Of a stretch of DNA of 64,000 bases, positions 18,058-26,453 are shown in pieces (the stretch's first letter is position 1; every line of letters begins with the position of its first letter). The notes under the pieces are model-generated. The model saw only the letters and a program-made list of their open reading frames with translations. It did no database searches and was not told where the DNA came from. The position numbers and the translations under genes are program-made. This DNA comes from Shewanella donghaensis (GTDB lineage: Bacteria; Pseudomonadota; Gammaproteobacteria; Enterobacterales; Shewanellaceae), in NCBI RefSeq assembly GCF_007567505.1, contig NZ_CP041783.1, positions 2,604,001-2,668,000 on the forward strand, read 5' to 3'.

Positions 18058-18516
18058 TTAATCTAACTTTTTATGCATGAACATACTGTTAGGGTCATTT
18101 GAGTAATCAGCAAATGTATCACCGATTTCAAAACCATAATGCTGATATAACCGTCTTGCTGGTGCAAAAAAATCCATTGTGCCAGTTTCTAAACTCAGTA
18201 GCTGATAACCCTGTTTTCTTGCTTCATCGAGCATATGTTCCAGTAATTGTTTGGCAACACCTTTACGTCTATGTGCATTGGCCACCCGCATAGACTTGAT
18301 TTCACCATGCTGTGCGGATAAGGCTTTTATCGCGCCACAACCCATTAGCTGTTTCTGGTCCCAAACAGTCCAAAAGGTAATATCTTGCTGGCGCAATTTA
18401 TCTAAATCTAACGCATGAACACTTTCAACTGGGGACGTTGCGTACATGTCCTGCAAATGTTCATTTAATAGTGCTGCAATTTCTGGCCCTGATAAATCAT
18501 CAATCCGTATGTCCAT
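18058..18516 (-). CDS. GNAT family N-acetyltransferase
   Basis: 152 residues with the GNAT acetyl-CoA loop RRKGVAKQLLEHML (the R-x-x-G-x-A signature) preceded by the beta strand KSMRVANAH, and the C-terminal RRLYQHYGFEIGDTF motif. It would transfer acetyl from acetyl-CoA to an amine. The closest type I know is the PhnO/YjhQ-like single-domain GNAT group; the substrate is unknown. It stands alone between an XRE gene on the other strand and a divergent lipoprotein gene. Confidence 0.88.
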   Translation of the reverse strand: MDIRIDDLSGPEIAALLNEHLQDMYATSPVESVHALDLDKLRQQDITFWTVWDQKQLMGCGAIKALSAQHGEIKSMRVANAHRRKGVAKQLLEHMLDEARKQGYQLLSLETGTMDFFAPARRLYQHYGFEIGDTFADYSNDPNSMFMHKKLD

Positions 18517-18602
18517 ATGACTAAAGCTCCTACATGCGCTTCAAAAATTCCCACTCAAAAAGCGGCTGATATCAACCGGCATTTTCTATTGATTATTGTC
18601 TA

Positions 18603-18632
18603 TTGACTCTACAGTGATACCTGCCATATTTA
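18603..18632 (+). promoter_or_regulatory. Candidate promoter of the DUF3313-like lipoprotein gene
   Basis: TTGACT (18603-18608) and TATTTA (18627-18632) with an 18-base spacer, about 30 bases before the ATG. Confidence 0.4.
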
Positions 18633-18663
18633 CTAGCATGAAATAAATTAAGGGATTGATTAT

Positions 18664-19380
18664 ATGCGCAAGACTTATACAACAACTACCTCGATTGCTG
18701 GCTTACTGCTGTTAACCATCGCCGGCTGCACCTCTGGGCCAGCAACCTTGCAACAAGGGCCTGATGCAGAAATAACCAAAGAGGGTTTAGTTAAAGTTGA
18801 TAACTCAAGGTTAGATTTATCTTATGCCAGACCTGATGTGAATTGGAGTCAATATACCAAACTCTATTTCGAGCCTACAAAAGTGACTAATGACCACCCA
18901 GAAGGTTATCGAGCACCTAGAGTTGATAGACAAACTGAAGGACCCAATGCCACTTACGATCTTCCTCAAGAGTCGCTAGATAAAATGGCCGTGCAATTTT
19001 CAACGACGGTGCAAGATGTATTTAATAACGAGCAACCATTTGAGTTAGTGTCAAAAAAGGGCCCAAGTACACTGGTTATCGAAACTGCAGTCTCAGATAT
19101 TCGTTTAAGTGCACCAATTGAAAAATCTCGCAGAAGTTATAATTCTATGGGAAAAACTTACACGCAAAACTCAGGATCAATGGTGCTTTTAGCAGTCCTG
19201 AAAGATGGTGAAACGGGTGAAGTATTAGCCAAGGCTGCTGATCGTGCCGTTGGTTTTGATCAATGGCGACAAAACACTCAAGTATTTAATTGGGGCGATG
19301 TTAAAACCGTTTATCGTCGTTGGGTAAACGACTTTAGAAATGCCTTAATGACTGCTGGAGCGGAAGAAAATAGCCAATAG
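18664..19380 (+). CDS. DUF3313-like lipoprotein
   Basis: 238 residues. The lipoprotein signal ends in TIAGC (about Cys22). The mature chain contains RPDVNWSQYTKLYFEPTKV, FNNEQPFELV and DQWRQNTQVFNWGDV, which match the pattern of the DUF3313 family of outer-membrane lipoproteins. AAGGGA lies 8 bases before the ATG. It is expected on the periplasmic face of an envelope membrane; no molecular role is known. It is monocistronic. Confidence 0.82.
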   Translation: MRKTYTTTTSIAGLLLLTIAGCTSGPATLQQGPDAEITKEGLVKVDNSRLDLSYARPDVNWSQYTKLYFEPTKVTNDHPEGYRAPRVDRQTEGPNATYDLPQESLDKMAVQFSTTVQDVFNNEQPFELVSKKGPSTLVIETAVSDIRLSAPIEKSRRSYNSMGKTYTQNSGSMVLLAVLKDGETGEVLAKAADRAVGFDQWRQNTQVFNWGDVKTVYRRWVNDFRNALMTAGAEENSQ

Positions 19381-19461
19381 CAATAATGTCACATAAAAAC
19401 CTTAGCGTGACTCCAAGTTAACACCCGCTAGCTAAAACTCACTAAAGAAGACATGCTATAT

Positions 19462-19502
19462 ACGAACAGTGCCAATTGTGATCTCACGTTGGCACTGTTC
19501 GT
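19462..19502. terminator. Strong bidirectional hairpin
   Basis: A perfect 14-bp stem (ACGAACAGTGCCAA with its complement; 19462-19475 and 19489-19502) with a 13-base loop between the convergent lipoprotein and radical SAM genes. T runs are absent, so it may be a transcription barrier with Rho help. Confidence 0.6.
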
Positions 19503-19533
19503 TACAAGTCTCGGTTATGACTAACTTCGCTAA

Positions 19534-20412
19534 TTACAAACCTCGCTGCCATTCTTGCCTTAATGGAATTGCACCTTTAATCGCTTGTTCAACTTGCCCT
19601 AATAACTGCGGTTTATCTTTTCCTAAAATGCCTTTTAGCACCAAATAATTTGAAGCATGATCAGAACGGAAAATGGTTTTATCAAGTTCAAGCCCCGATA
19701 GCAGCGCTTGCATTTCAGTAAGTAAACCAAGCTGATCTGGTAAAACAAAACCGCCATCAAACGCTTGATCCATTCTTTCAGTCCCCAGTGGCAAGGTAAC
19801 CACTAATGTCGATAAATACTCTGGTTGAGCTTGATTCATTAACTCTGCTGACGCTTTCGCATGCTGAATTGACAATGATTGACCGCCCAAGCCCATTAAA
19901 ATCATCACCGATGATTTAATCCCTGCCAGTTTGATTTTATTTAACGCAGCCAGAGATGATGCAAACGTTTCGCCTTTTTGAATGCGCGTTAGCACTTCAT
20001 CATCGCCACTTTCACAGCCGATATACAGCAAAGATAAACCTAGCGCTTTTAGCTCGGCTAATTGCTCCACCGTTTTATTGGTTAAATTACGCGGCAAGCA
20101 ATAACTGCTTATACGAGTAACACTGGGTAAATGGGTATTAATCAGCTGGCAGATTTCTTTTAAGCGTTTAAACGGCAATGTCATCGCATCGCCATCAGCA
20201 AGAAAAACTCTGGAGATCTGCTGACCAGAAGCCGCCGCCGTTAAGATATCTTGTTCTATATTATCGACTTTTTGCGCTCTAAATTTTTTCTGCTCTTGTG
20301 TATACATGTCGCAAAAGCTGCAGTTATTCCAGCTACAGCCATTTGTCACTTGTAATATCAATGACTTCCACTCTGATGGTGGGCGAAATACAGGCTCTAT
20401 ATAGTTAATCAT
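19534..20412 (-). CDS. Radical SAM protein with CX4CX2C cluster motif
   Basis: 292 residues. The iron-sulfur site reads CSWNNCSFC (residues about 26-34), that is CX4CX2C rather than the usual CX3CX2C. It is followed by VFLADGDAM (SAM contact), LSLLYIGCESGDDEVL and a GGQS stretch, typical of an Elp3-like radical SAM barrel. Such proteins cleave S-adenosylmethionine to start radical chemistry. There is no auxiliary domain, so the substrate is unknown. No neighbouring pathway gene helps; the gene is divergent from the small hypothetical gene at 20571. Confidence 0.88.
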   Translation of the reverse strand: MINYIEPVFRPPSEWKSLILQVTNGCSWNNCSFCDMYTQEQKKFRAQKVDNIEQDILTAAASGQQISRVFLADGDAMTLPFKRLKEICQLINTHLPSVTRISSYCLPRNLTNKTVEQLAELKALGLSLLYIGCESGDDEVLTRIQKGETFASSLAALNKIKLAGIKSSVMILMGLGGQSLSIQHAKASAELMNQAQPEYLSTLVVTLPLGTERMDQAFDGGFVLPDQLGLLTEMQALLSGLELDKTIFRSDHASNYLVLKGILGKDKPQLLGQVEQAIKGAIPLRQEWQRGL

Positions 20413-20504
20413 TCCTCAACCTCTTCCATCGCTATTTATGACATGCCTTGTATTAAAGGTGTTCGTTATGTCTGTTTTTTATTCTTTTTTTTGAACCAAA
20501 ACGT

Positions 20505-20533
20505 TTGAATTGATCCTATTGCTTGGATATAGT
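20505..20533 (+). promoter_or_regulatory. Promoter of the small hypothetical gene
   Basis: TTGAAT (20505-20510) and TATAGT (20528-20533) are 17 bases apart. The start point near 20540 lies downstream of the earliest in-frame start (20523), which argues for translation from 20571. Confidence 0.6.
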
Positions 20534-20570
20534 CGTATTGTTAATAAATACTTATTCAGGCCAATTGATT

Positions 20571-20831
20571 ATGACTCAAGTCGCATATCAACTCAGTGAA
20601 AGACGTGAACGCCCGTTATCACACGAAAAACATTGGGAGTTGATGACCGCAGACCAAAAAATGGCCTTGTATGATTTGAATCGTTTTGGTTACAGACTGC
20701 TTTTTGTTAGAAATATGCCAGAAGGCCCTCTGGCAGTCATTGCGCAGCAAAGTGATATCGCAGCTATCGACAATGAGGGTGAATTAAACTTGCGCCCAGA
20801 TATCAGCTTAAGAGAAAATCCTCAACAATAA
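20571..20831 (+). CDS. Small conserved-looking protein of unknown function
   Basis: 86 residues, soluble and mixed charge: YQLSERRERPLSHEKHWELM, then DQKMALYDLNRFGYRLLFVR and EGPLAVIAQQSDIAAIDNEG. No known motif is recognised. The start at 20571 is chosen because the probable promoter would place the earlier in-frame start outside the transcript. It has its own promoter and terminator, so it is a genuine single-gene unit. Confidence 0.7.
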   Translation: MTQVAYQLSERRERPLSHEKHWELMTADQKMALYDLNRFGYRLLFVRNMPEGPLAVIAQQSDIAAIDNEGELNLRPDISLRENPQQ

Positions 20832-20851
20832 TGCATTGAGGTAACTGCTAC

Positions 20852-20878
20852 AAAAAGAGTGCTATCGCACTCTTTTTT
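20852..20878 (+). terminator. Terminator of the small hypothetical gene
   Basis: AAAGAGTGC-tatc-GCACTCTTT followed by TTT, 20 bases past the stop. Confidence 0.92.
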
Positions 20879-20921
20879 ATGTATATCACTAGTTACTTTT
20901 TACCTTACTTTACTTTAGTGC

Positions 20922-21239
20922 TTAAGCAATCACTTCATTAAAAACTTCAACATGATGCGATTCAACTAAGCCAGGCATCACATTATGAAAATAGTTCTGA
21001 ATATAATCGGTGGCATTGTGTTGATCAAACATCGCTCTGTCAGCAAATTTCTCTACAAAAGCAACTTTACGATCATCGTCTAAACTGATATTAAGCTCGT
21101 AACGAATACAGCCTAACTCACGACGAGTCACCGGAATTAATGTCGCTAACGCTTCAACCAGTAAATCCCGCTTACCTTCTTTAGCCACGAACTGAGCCAC
21201 GCATACGATGCGAGTATTGTTGATTATAAAATCTGACAT
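20922..21239 (-). CDS. Antibiotic biosynthesis monooxygenase (ABM) family protein, quinol monooxygenase-like
   Basis: 105 residues in the dimeric ferredoxin-like ABM fold: VCVAQFVAKEGKRDLLVEAL, ELGCIRYELNISLDDDRKVAF and FVEKFADRAMFDQHNATDYI carry the pattern of YgiN/LsrG-type proteins. Family members oxidise quinols or other small aromatics without a bound cofactor, or isomerise signalling sugars; which applies here is unknown. It is single, 75 bases from the elaA-like gene in the same direction, so the two may form one transcript. Confidence 0.87.
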   Translation of the reverse strand: MSDFIINNTRIVCVAQFVAKEGKRDLLVEALATLIPVTRRELGCIRYELNISLDDDRKVAFVEKFADRAMFDQHNATDYIQNYFHNVMPGLVESHHVEVFNEVIA

Positions 21240-21314
21240 TATCTTTCCTTAATTCTGAGTTATATAAACTATATCGAAAAATGAATTAACGATGAAAACT
21301 ACAATAGCTAATCG

Positions 21315-21794
21315 CTAATTTTCTTGTAAAGTAAGTAGCATATCAATATGTGGAATACCGTCTTCAAGATACATTTCAGAGCTTTGAGTAAAACCTTGTT
21401 GCTGATAAAAATCACTCAAATGTTGCTGTGCACCAATCTGAATGTTTTGCGTTGGCCAACTCTCTTTTACCACATTAATTGAGCGCATCATTAAGTCATG
21501 TGCAACACCATTACCACGGCCCTTTTCAGCTACGATCACTCGACCAATACTGGCTTCATCGTAACTCACACCCGCTGCTAATATTCGTGTATAAGCAATG
21601 ATTTCACCTTGCTCAGTAACACCTAATAAATGCTTAGTCAGTGGCAATCTATCTTTGTCATCAAGTTCTGGATAAGGGCAATTTTGCTCCACCACAAAGA
21701 CATCGACTCTGAGTTTTAATAGCTCATACAATTCATCAAGGCTGAGTTCATTGAAGCTCAATAACTTCCACTGTATTGAATTTAGTAATGACAT
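21315..21794 (-). CDS. elaA: GNAT family N-acetyltransferase, ElaA type
   Basis: 159 residues matching the ElaA family: WKLLSFNELSLDELYELLKL, then RVDVFVVEQNCPYPELDDKD and the acetyl-CoA part IGRVIVAEKGRGNGVAHDLM. The N-terminal RxxVFVVEQ pattern separates ElaA from other GNATs. The substrate is unknown. It precedes the ABM-family gene on the same strand. Confidence 0.88.
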   Translation of the reverse strand: MSLLNSIQWKLLSFNELSLDELYELLKLRVDVFVVEQNCPYPELDDKDRLPLTKHLLGVTEQGEIIAYTRILAAGVSYDEASIGRVIVAEKGRGNGVAHDLMMRSINVVKESWPTQNIQIGAQQHLSDFYQQQGFTQSSEMYLEDGIPHIDMLLTLQEN

Positions 21795-21870
21795 AACTAC
21801 CCACGAAAAAATGATATCTATTGCGGCAGTCTAGCATGATTAAATCGTCTGTAATGCCTGAATTTTAGGC

Positions 21871-21900
21871 AAAAAAATACCGAGCATTAGCTCGGTATTT
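21871..21900 (-). terminator. Terminator of the Oar-like receptor gene
   Basis: AAATACCGAGC-atta-GCTCGGTATTT; on the minus strand it is followed by a run of T. It lies 21 bases past the stop. Confidence 0.92.
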
Positions 21901-21921
21901 ATTCGGTTAAATTAGCTCAAT

Positions 21922-24900
21922 TTAGAACACGTATTTAACGCCAACTTTTAACTGCCAAGCTGACTTATTGATGTCATAGTCATTGTGATTATCAGTGATG
22001 ATATCGTCTTGTCCATATGGTACTGAGTAAGTATAAACTCCGGTATCAGGGTTATAGTCATGATCAACTAATTTTTGATTACCATAGTTTTGGGTTTCTA
22101 CTCTGCCCCAATCATCGTTAACTAAATTAAGTACGTTTTTAACGTCAAAGTATAAAATACCTTTATGCTTCTCTGTGAAACCAGGTAGCTCTTGCGTAAA
22201 TCTGAAATCTAATTGATGAATCCAAGGTTGATTGTCAGTGCCCTTTGGTGCGATACCACCTGCATATTCACTTAAACCAATCTCATCTATTGCAGATTTA
22301 AACTCTTCATAAGTTAAACCGTAAGCATATTCCACATTCGCGTCATCAGCTCCCGTTGGGATATACGGCAAGTAATATGAAGAATTAGCTAAATCGCTTT
22401 GATCCCCGAAGCCACCGTCTCTATAAGAGCCTAGTGTCCAAGTCAGTGGGTTACCTTCACGTGCTTCATAGAACATATTAAAGCTAGAGTTATAGCCTGC
22501 AACGAACTCAACATCATAACCCAGGCTCAATGTGAAGCGGTGTGGTGTTTCATAGTATCCAGGTCCCATAGAGGTACCATTACGGTCATACTGAACTGGA
22601 GAATATTGATAATTTGATTTAGCTGTAGAAGATGAACCTTGGTTACCCTCATCTAATGAGTTATATGCATAACTTGCTCGCATATTTAAACCCATATCCC
22701 AATTTTTCGCTAAAGAGAAAGTTAGTGTTTTACTGGTACCATCTTCTTCAGCATTGGTTAGCATTAAGTCATAACGATCAGTATTTCCACCAGCACCATT
22801 GTTAGCTAATGGGTCCCATGTTTCATAAATTACACGACCTGTGTCGTCAGTGTTGATTTCACGGCGAGCTAGATCAACCCAAGCCACATCATTTTCTTTT
22901 TGGATATATAAGAATTCACCACCAAAGAACCAATCTTGACCTAATGCACCGAAGTCCCAAGTACTATCGAAACCAATACTTGCACGCCAATCTGAAGGAA
23001 GATCGAAGTTAGGGTCTAATGAGTTAGTATTACCATCGCCGCCAACTAAACCATCTTGAGCTCCGCTTGGAACATCACCAAAATCAGGGGTGCCCCAAGA
23101 GTCATTCCAGCCATCATTATATGTTAGTAAGCTATTACCATCATTTGAGAAACTGTTAGACATCCAAACTGTTGGTGAGCCACCGCTATAACGACCCACA
23201 CCACCGCGTAAAGTCACATCATCAGATAGGATGTAAGTTAAACCAATACGTGGCAACCAGATATCTTTTCCGTCAAATGTAGCATTGTTGTCAAAACCAT
23301 AGCGTTCAACAAAGTTATCGTTCAACGAAGGAGAATCTGACATGCTGATAGTTTCATAACGCATACCATATGTCAGTTCTAAATCAGCAGTGATATCCCA
23401 AGAATCTTCAACAAATAATGCCAAAGTATCCATGTTAAAGCTTGCTGCTACATCATCTGAATTTCCAGATTCTGCATTGGAATATCTGAACTCATCAACA
23501 AGACCGTTTTCAAAGTCTTCAATTGAATCAAATTCCCAGTTACCAATAACATTCTGAGCAAATAAGTTGAACACTTCTACATTATTGTATTGCACACCAA
23601 AACCAATTTCGTGATCACCTAAGTAATAATCACCCACAAAACGTAATTCTAAGTTTTGGTTATCTAGTTGGTTTGCCTGACGAGATTTATCGGTACCAAA
23701 AATGACAAAATCTCTAGCATCTGACGCTGTTTGCACTGAAACCTGGCCAATACCTAAATCATCAATCGTATTCGATTTTGTAGTAGTATCTTTGTAAGCA
23801 ACTTTGATTTCTGTAGAGAAGTCGTCAGTCCAATCACTGTATAGATTAGCTGCATATGTTTCTAATTTTTCTTCTTTATTATACCAAGTGCTCGATAGTT
23901 TTAATGTGTCTTTATTGCTAGACAAATTATTTGTTAAATTACCGATGGTATTTTGATATGTAAAACTTGCACGATGAGAATCATTAATATTCCAATCAAT
24001 CTTAGCTAGAATTTTTTGATCTTCTTCTTGAGGATTAGTGTTGTATGAACCAATATTATTTAAGCCATAAACATCTGTAGCAATCGCTTGGATTCGTGCT
24101 AAATCTTCATCGGTGATATCTGATTCATTTGCAAAACCAGTTCCTGTTGGCCCCCACTCTGCAGACTTTGGAGAGTCGTAACTCTCATAAGAACCAAAGA
24201 AGAATAATTTATCTTGAATCAGTGGAAAACCGACTGTGCCACCAAAAGTTGTTTCATCAAAATCTTGAACTAACTTTTCGCCTGTCTCTTGGTTTTTACC
24301 ATCACCAGCCATGCTGTCATTAGTAGTTTCGTAAAATACAGTACCCGATAATTCATTGGTACCTGATTTGGTTACTGTATTAATTTGTGCGCCAGTAAAG
24401 CCGCCATTACGTGCAGTAAATGGAGATACATTTAGCGCTACACTTTCGATAGCATCAATTGAAATTGGAGATCGCTGAGTTGGGTAACCATTTGAGTTAA
24501 GACCGAAATCATCGTTTTGAGAAATCCCATCAACTACAAACGTGTTAAATTTCGGGTTCATACCCGCTACACTCATTGAAATACCATCAGTGCCAACAAC
24601 CGCCATTGGGTTTTGACGTAAAACATCTTTCAAGTCACGGCTAATGCCTGGTGCATTTGCAATTTCTTTAGCGCCAAACTCACTATTAGCGCCTGCACTG
24701 CGATAGTAACTAGCTGTTCCGACAACACCGATACGTTCCATATCTTCAGCTGACTGCAAAGTACGATTAAAACGTAAGGTTTCTCCGACGTTTAAATATA
24801 AATCTTGTTCTAACTCATCAGCAAAAACTTCTGAGTCAACCTTAATGATATATGGACCACCAACGCGCAGACCACGAGCCAGGAACTGCCCATCTTCCGT

Positions 24901-25092
24901 CACAGACACTTCTGTTACTGTGCCTGTTGGTTCATGAATGATGGTAATTGTTGCATCTGTAACAGCGTTACCTTGTGGCCCAACTATCTGACCGCGGATG
25001 TTTGATGCTGTATCTGCAGCCATTGCTGGTAGAGCAATGCCCATAGCAAAGCACGTCGCTAGTGCTAAGCGACTGATTTTATTATTTAACAT
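21922..25092 (-). CDS. TonB-dependent receptor with carboxypeptidase-like N-terminal domain (Oar-like)
   Basis: 1056 residues. A signal peptide ends near AMA (residue 25). A CarboxypepD regulatory-like beta sandwich follows (about 28-110: IRGQIVGPQGNAVTDATITI), then a plug-like region (about 125-235, with KDVLRQNPMAVVGTDGISMS and FVVDGISQNDDFG) and a barrel of about 800 residues ending in KVGVKYVF. The layout matches Oar-type outer-membrane receptors. They bind peptides or other ligands and import or signal with TonB energy; the ligand cannot be read here. It is monocistronic and divergent from the S1/P1 nuclease, with about 330 bases between. Confidence 0.92.
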   Translation of the reverse strand: MLNNKISRLALATCFAMGIALPAMAADTASNIRGQIVGPQGNAVTDATITIIHEPTGTVTEVSVTEDGQFLARGLRVGGPYIIKVDSEVFADELEQDLYLNVGETLRFNRTLQSAEDMERIGVVGTASYYRSAGANSEFGAKEIANAPGISRDLKDVLRQNPMAVVGTDGISMSVAGMNPKFNTFVVDGISQNDDFGLNSNGYPTQRSPISIDAIESVALNVSPFTARNGGFTGAQINTVTKSGTNELSGTVFYETTNDSMAGDGKNQETGEKLVQDFDETTFGGTVGFPLIQDKLFFFGSYESYDSPKSAEWGPTGTGFANESDITDEDLARIQAIATDVYGLNNIGSYNTNPQEEDQKILAKIDWNINDSHRASFTYQNTIGNLTNNLSSNKDTLKLSSTWYNKEEKLETYAANLYSDWTDDFSTEIKVAYKDTTTKSNTIDDLGIGQVSVQTASDARDFVIFGTDKSRQANQLDNQNLELRFVGDYYLGDHEIGFGVQYNNVEVFNLFAQNVIGNWEFDSIEDFENGLVDEFRYSNAESGNSDDVAASFNMDTLALFVEDSWDITADLELTYGMRYETISMSDSPSLNDNFVERYGFDNNATFDGKDIWLPRIGLTYILSDDVTLRGGVGRYSGGSPTVWMSNSFSNDGNSLLTYNDGWNDSWGTPDFGDVPSGAQDGLVGGDGNTNSLDPNFDLPSDWRASIGFDSTWDFGALGQDWFFGGEFLYIQKENDVAWVDLARREINTDDTGRVIYETWDPLANNGAGGNTDRYDLMLTNAEEDGTSKTLTFSLAKNWDMGLNMRASYAYNSLDEGNQGSSSTAKSNYQYSPVQYDRNGTSMGPGYYETPHRFTLSLGYDVEFVAGYNSSFNMFYEAREGNPLTWTLGSYRDGGFGDQSDLANSSYYLPYIPTGADDANVEYAYGLTYEEFKSAIDEIGLSEYAGGIAPKGTDNQPWIHQLDFRFTQELPGFTEKHKGILYFDVKNVLNLVNDDWGRVETQNYGNQKLVDHDYNPDTGVYTYSVPYGQDDIITDNHNDYDINKSAWQLKVGVKYVF

Positions 25093-25421
25093 TTTCAGAC
25101 CCCTGAAATATTTTTTATATTTATTTATGTACTAGTTAATCTAGCTTTATAAAGAAGTTTGTAGAGTAAAAACTTCAGGGCGCAGTTTATAACCAAATTG
25201 TTTCAAAATCATGTCATTCTTGAACTATTTGGCAACAATAATTAAACTGCACTCGTCAACTTTGCATAACATCTACTCGCAAATGTACACAAAGCAATAG
25301 TTAGCAGCATTTTGGGTCATAAAATTTTAATCAAAAATAGTTAGTATATTAATTCGCTTTTTAATCTCGTTTAGGTGATTTACTAGGTCTATGCCATCTA
25401 AATGCACATGGAATAATAATA
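25093..25421. other. Divergent promoter region
   Basis: AT-rich, about 330 bases between the receptor and nuclease genes. It must contain both promoters. I saw no clear operator, repeat or RNA. Confidence 0.3.
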
Positions 25422-26216
25422 ATGAAACCTGCAGTAATTTTAATCAGTGCCACTCTCGCGTTATCAGCTTTTGCCAGTCAACAAGCACATGCCTTTGGTC
25501 AATTAGGTCATCGCATCATTGGTGAAATAGCCCAAAATAATTTATCTGAATCAGCCCAAAATCAAATCAATGCACTGACAAAAGGTGAGTCGCTTGCACA
25601 GATGTCAACATGGGCAGATGAAATCCGTTCTGACAAAAACTGGTACCACTCTTCACCTTGGCATTATGTGTCAATTGAAGATGACGAAACATGGGATACC
25701 GTTAAAAGAAACCCTAAAGGCGACATCATTCAGAGCCTTGAAAAGTATGAAAAAATATTAAAAAGCGATAAAGTTTCTGAACAGGATAAATGGGAAGCAT
25801 TAGCTTTTTATGTGCACTTTGTTGGTGATATTCATCAACCATTACACGTTGGTCATAGCCATGACCGTGGCGGTAATTCAGTGAAGCTAAAGTGGTTTGG
25901 TGACGACACCAATTTGCATTCTGTATGGGATAGTAAACTAATTGAGCACCAAAAATTAAGCTACACCGAATACACAAAATTCATTAGCCGCATTGCGGGC
26001 AAAGATATCAAAGAGTGGGAAGGTAAAAGCTATTATGATTGGGCTGACGAATCAAAAGCTTTACGTGATGCGACTTATAAATTAGAAAAAAACCGTGATG
26101 ACCAACCTGATTTACGATTTCAATATATATTCGATCACACCGCAACTGTTGAGTTAAGACTGCAACAAGCCGGTATTCGATTAGCTGATAAATTGAATAT
26201 CATCTTTGCCAAATAA
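25422..26216 (+). CDS. S1/P1-type nuclease
   Basis: 264 residues. The signal peptide ends at AHA (about residue 24), leaving the mature protein to begin near FGQLGHRIIGEIA, as in secreted S1/P1 nucleases where the first residue and later His/Asp residues bind a trinuclear zinc site. Visible ligand segments are QLGHR, STWADEI, SPWHYVSIED, YVHFVGDIHQPLH, HDRGGN and LHSVWDSKLIE. It would degrade single-stranded DNA or RNA in the periplasm or outside, releasing 5'-nucleotides and phosphate. It has its own terminator. No phosphate-regulation box was identified. Confidence 0.92.
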   Translation: MKPAVILISATLALSAFASQQAHAFGQLGHRIIGEIAQNNLSESAQNQINALTKGESLAQMSTWADEIRSDKNWYHSSPWHYVSIEDDETWDTVKRNPKGDIIQSLEKYEKILKSDKVSEQDKWEALAFYVHFVGDIHQPLHVGHSHDRGGNSVKLKWFGDDTNLHSVWDSKLIEHQKLSYTEYTKFISRIAGKDIKEWEGKSYYDWADESKALRDATYKLEKNRDDQPDLRFQYIFDHTATVELRLQQAGIRLADKLNIIFAK

Positions 26217-26272
26217 CATGATTACTGTCGTTAAAATGACTGAGTAACGTCATTAAACTGCAATAAATATGT

Positions 26273-26308
26273 AAAAAAGAGCGACTAGAGATAGTGGCTC
26301 TTTTTTTT
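26273..26308 (+). terminator. Terminator of the S1/P1 nuclease gene
   Basis: AAAAAAGAGC and GCTCTTTTTT with inner ACTA/TAGT pairing and one mismatch; ends in eight T. Confidence 0.9.
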
Positions 26309-26369
26309 AGCCATTTAGCTCTAAACAATGTTTATACAGATTGGACTTATTGATGAAAACTCCAATAAA

Positions 26370-26397
26370 AAAGCCACTATTTTTCAATAGTGGCTTT
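26370..26397 (-). terminator. Terminator of the first multiheme cytochrome gene
   Basis: AAAGCCACTATT pairs with AATAGTGGCTTT; on the minus strand a T run follows. The stem core AAGCCACTA recurs in the terminator of the paralogous cytochrome gene. Confidence 0.9.
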
Positions 26398-26453
26398 CGT
26401 TATAACAAGGTAGAAACAACCTTAGCAGGGGTATTTATTTCTACCTGTTATGA

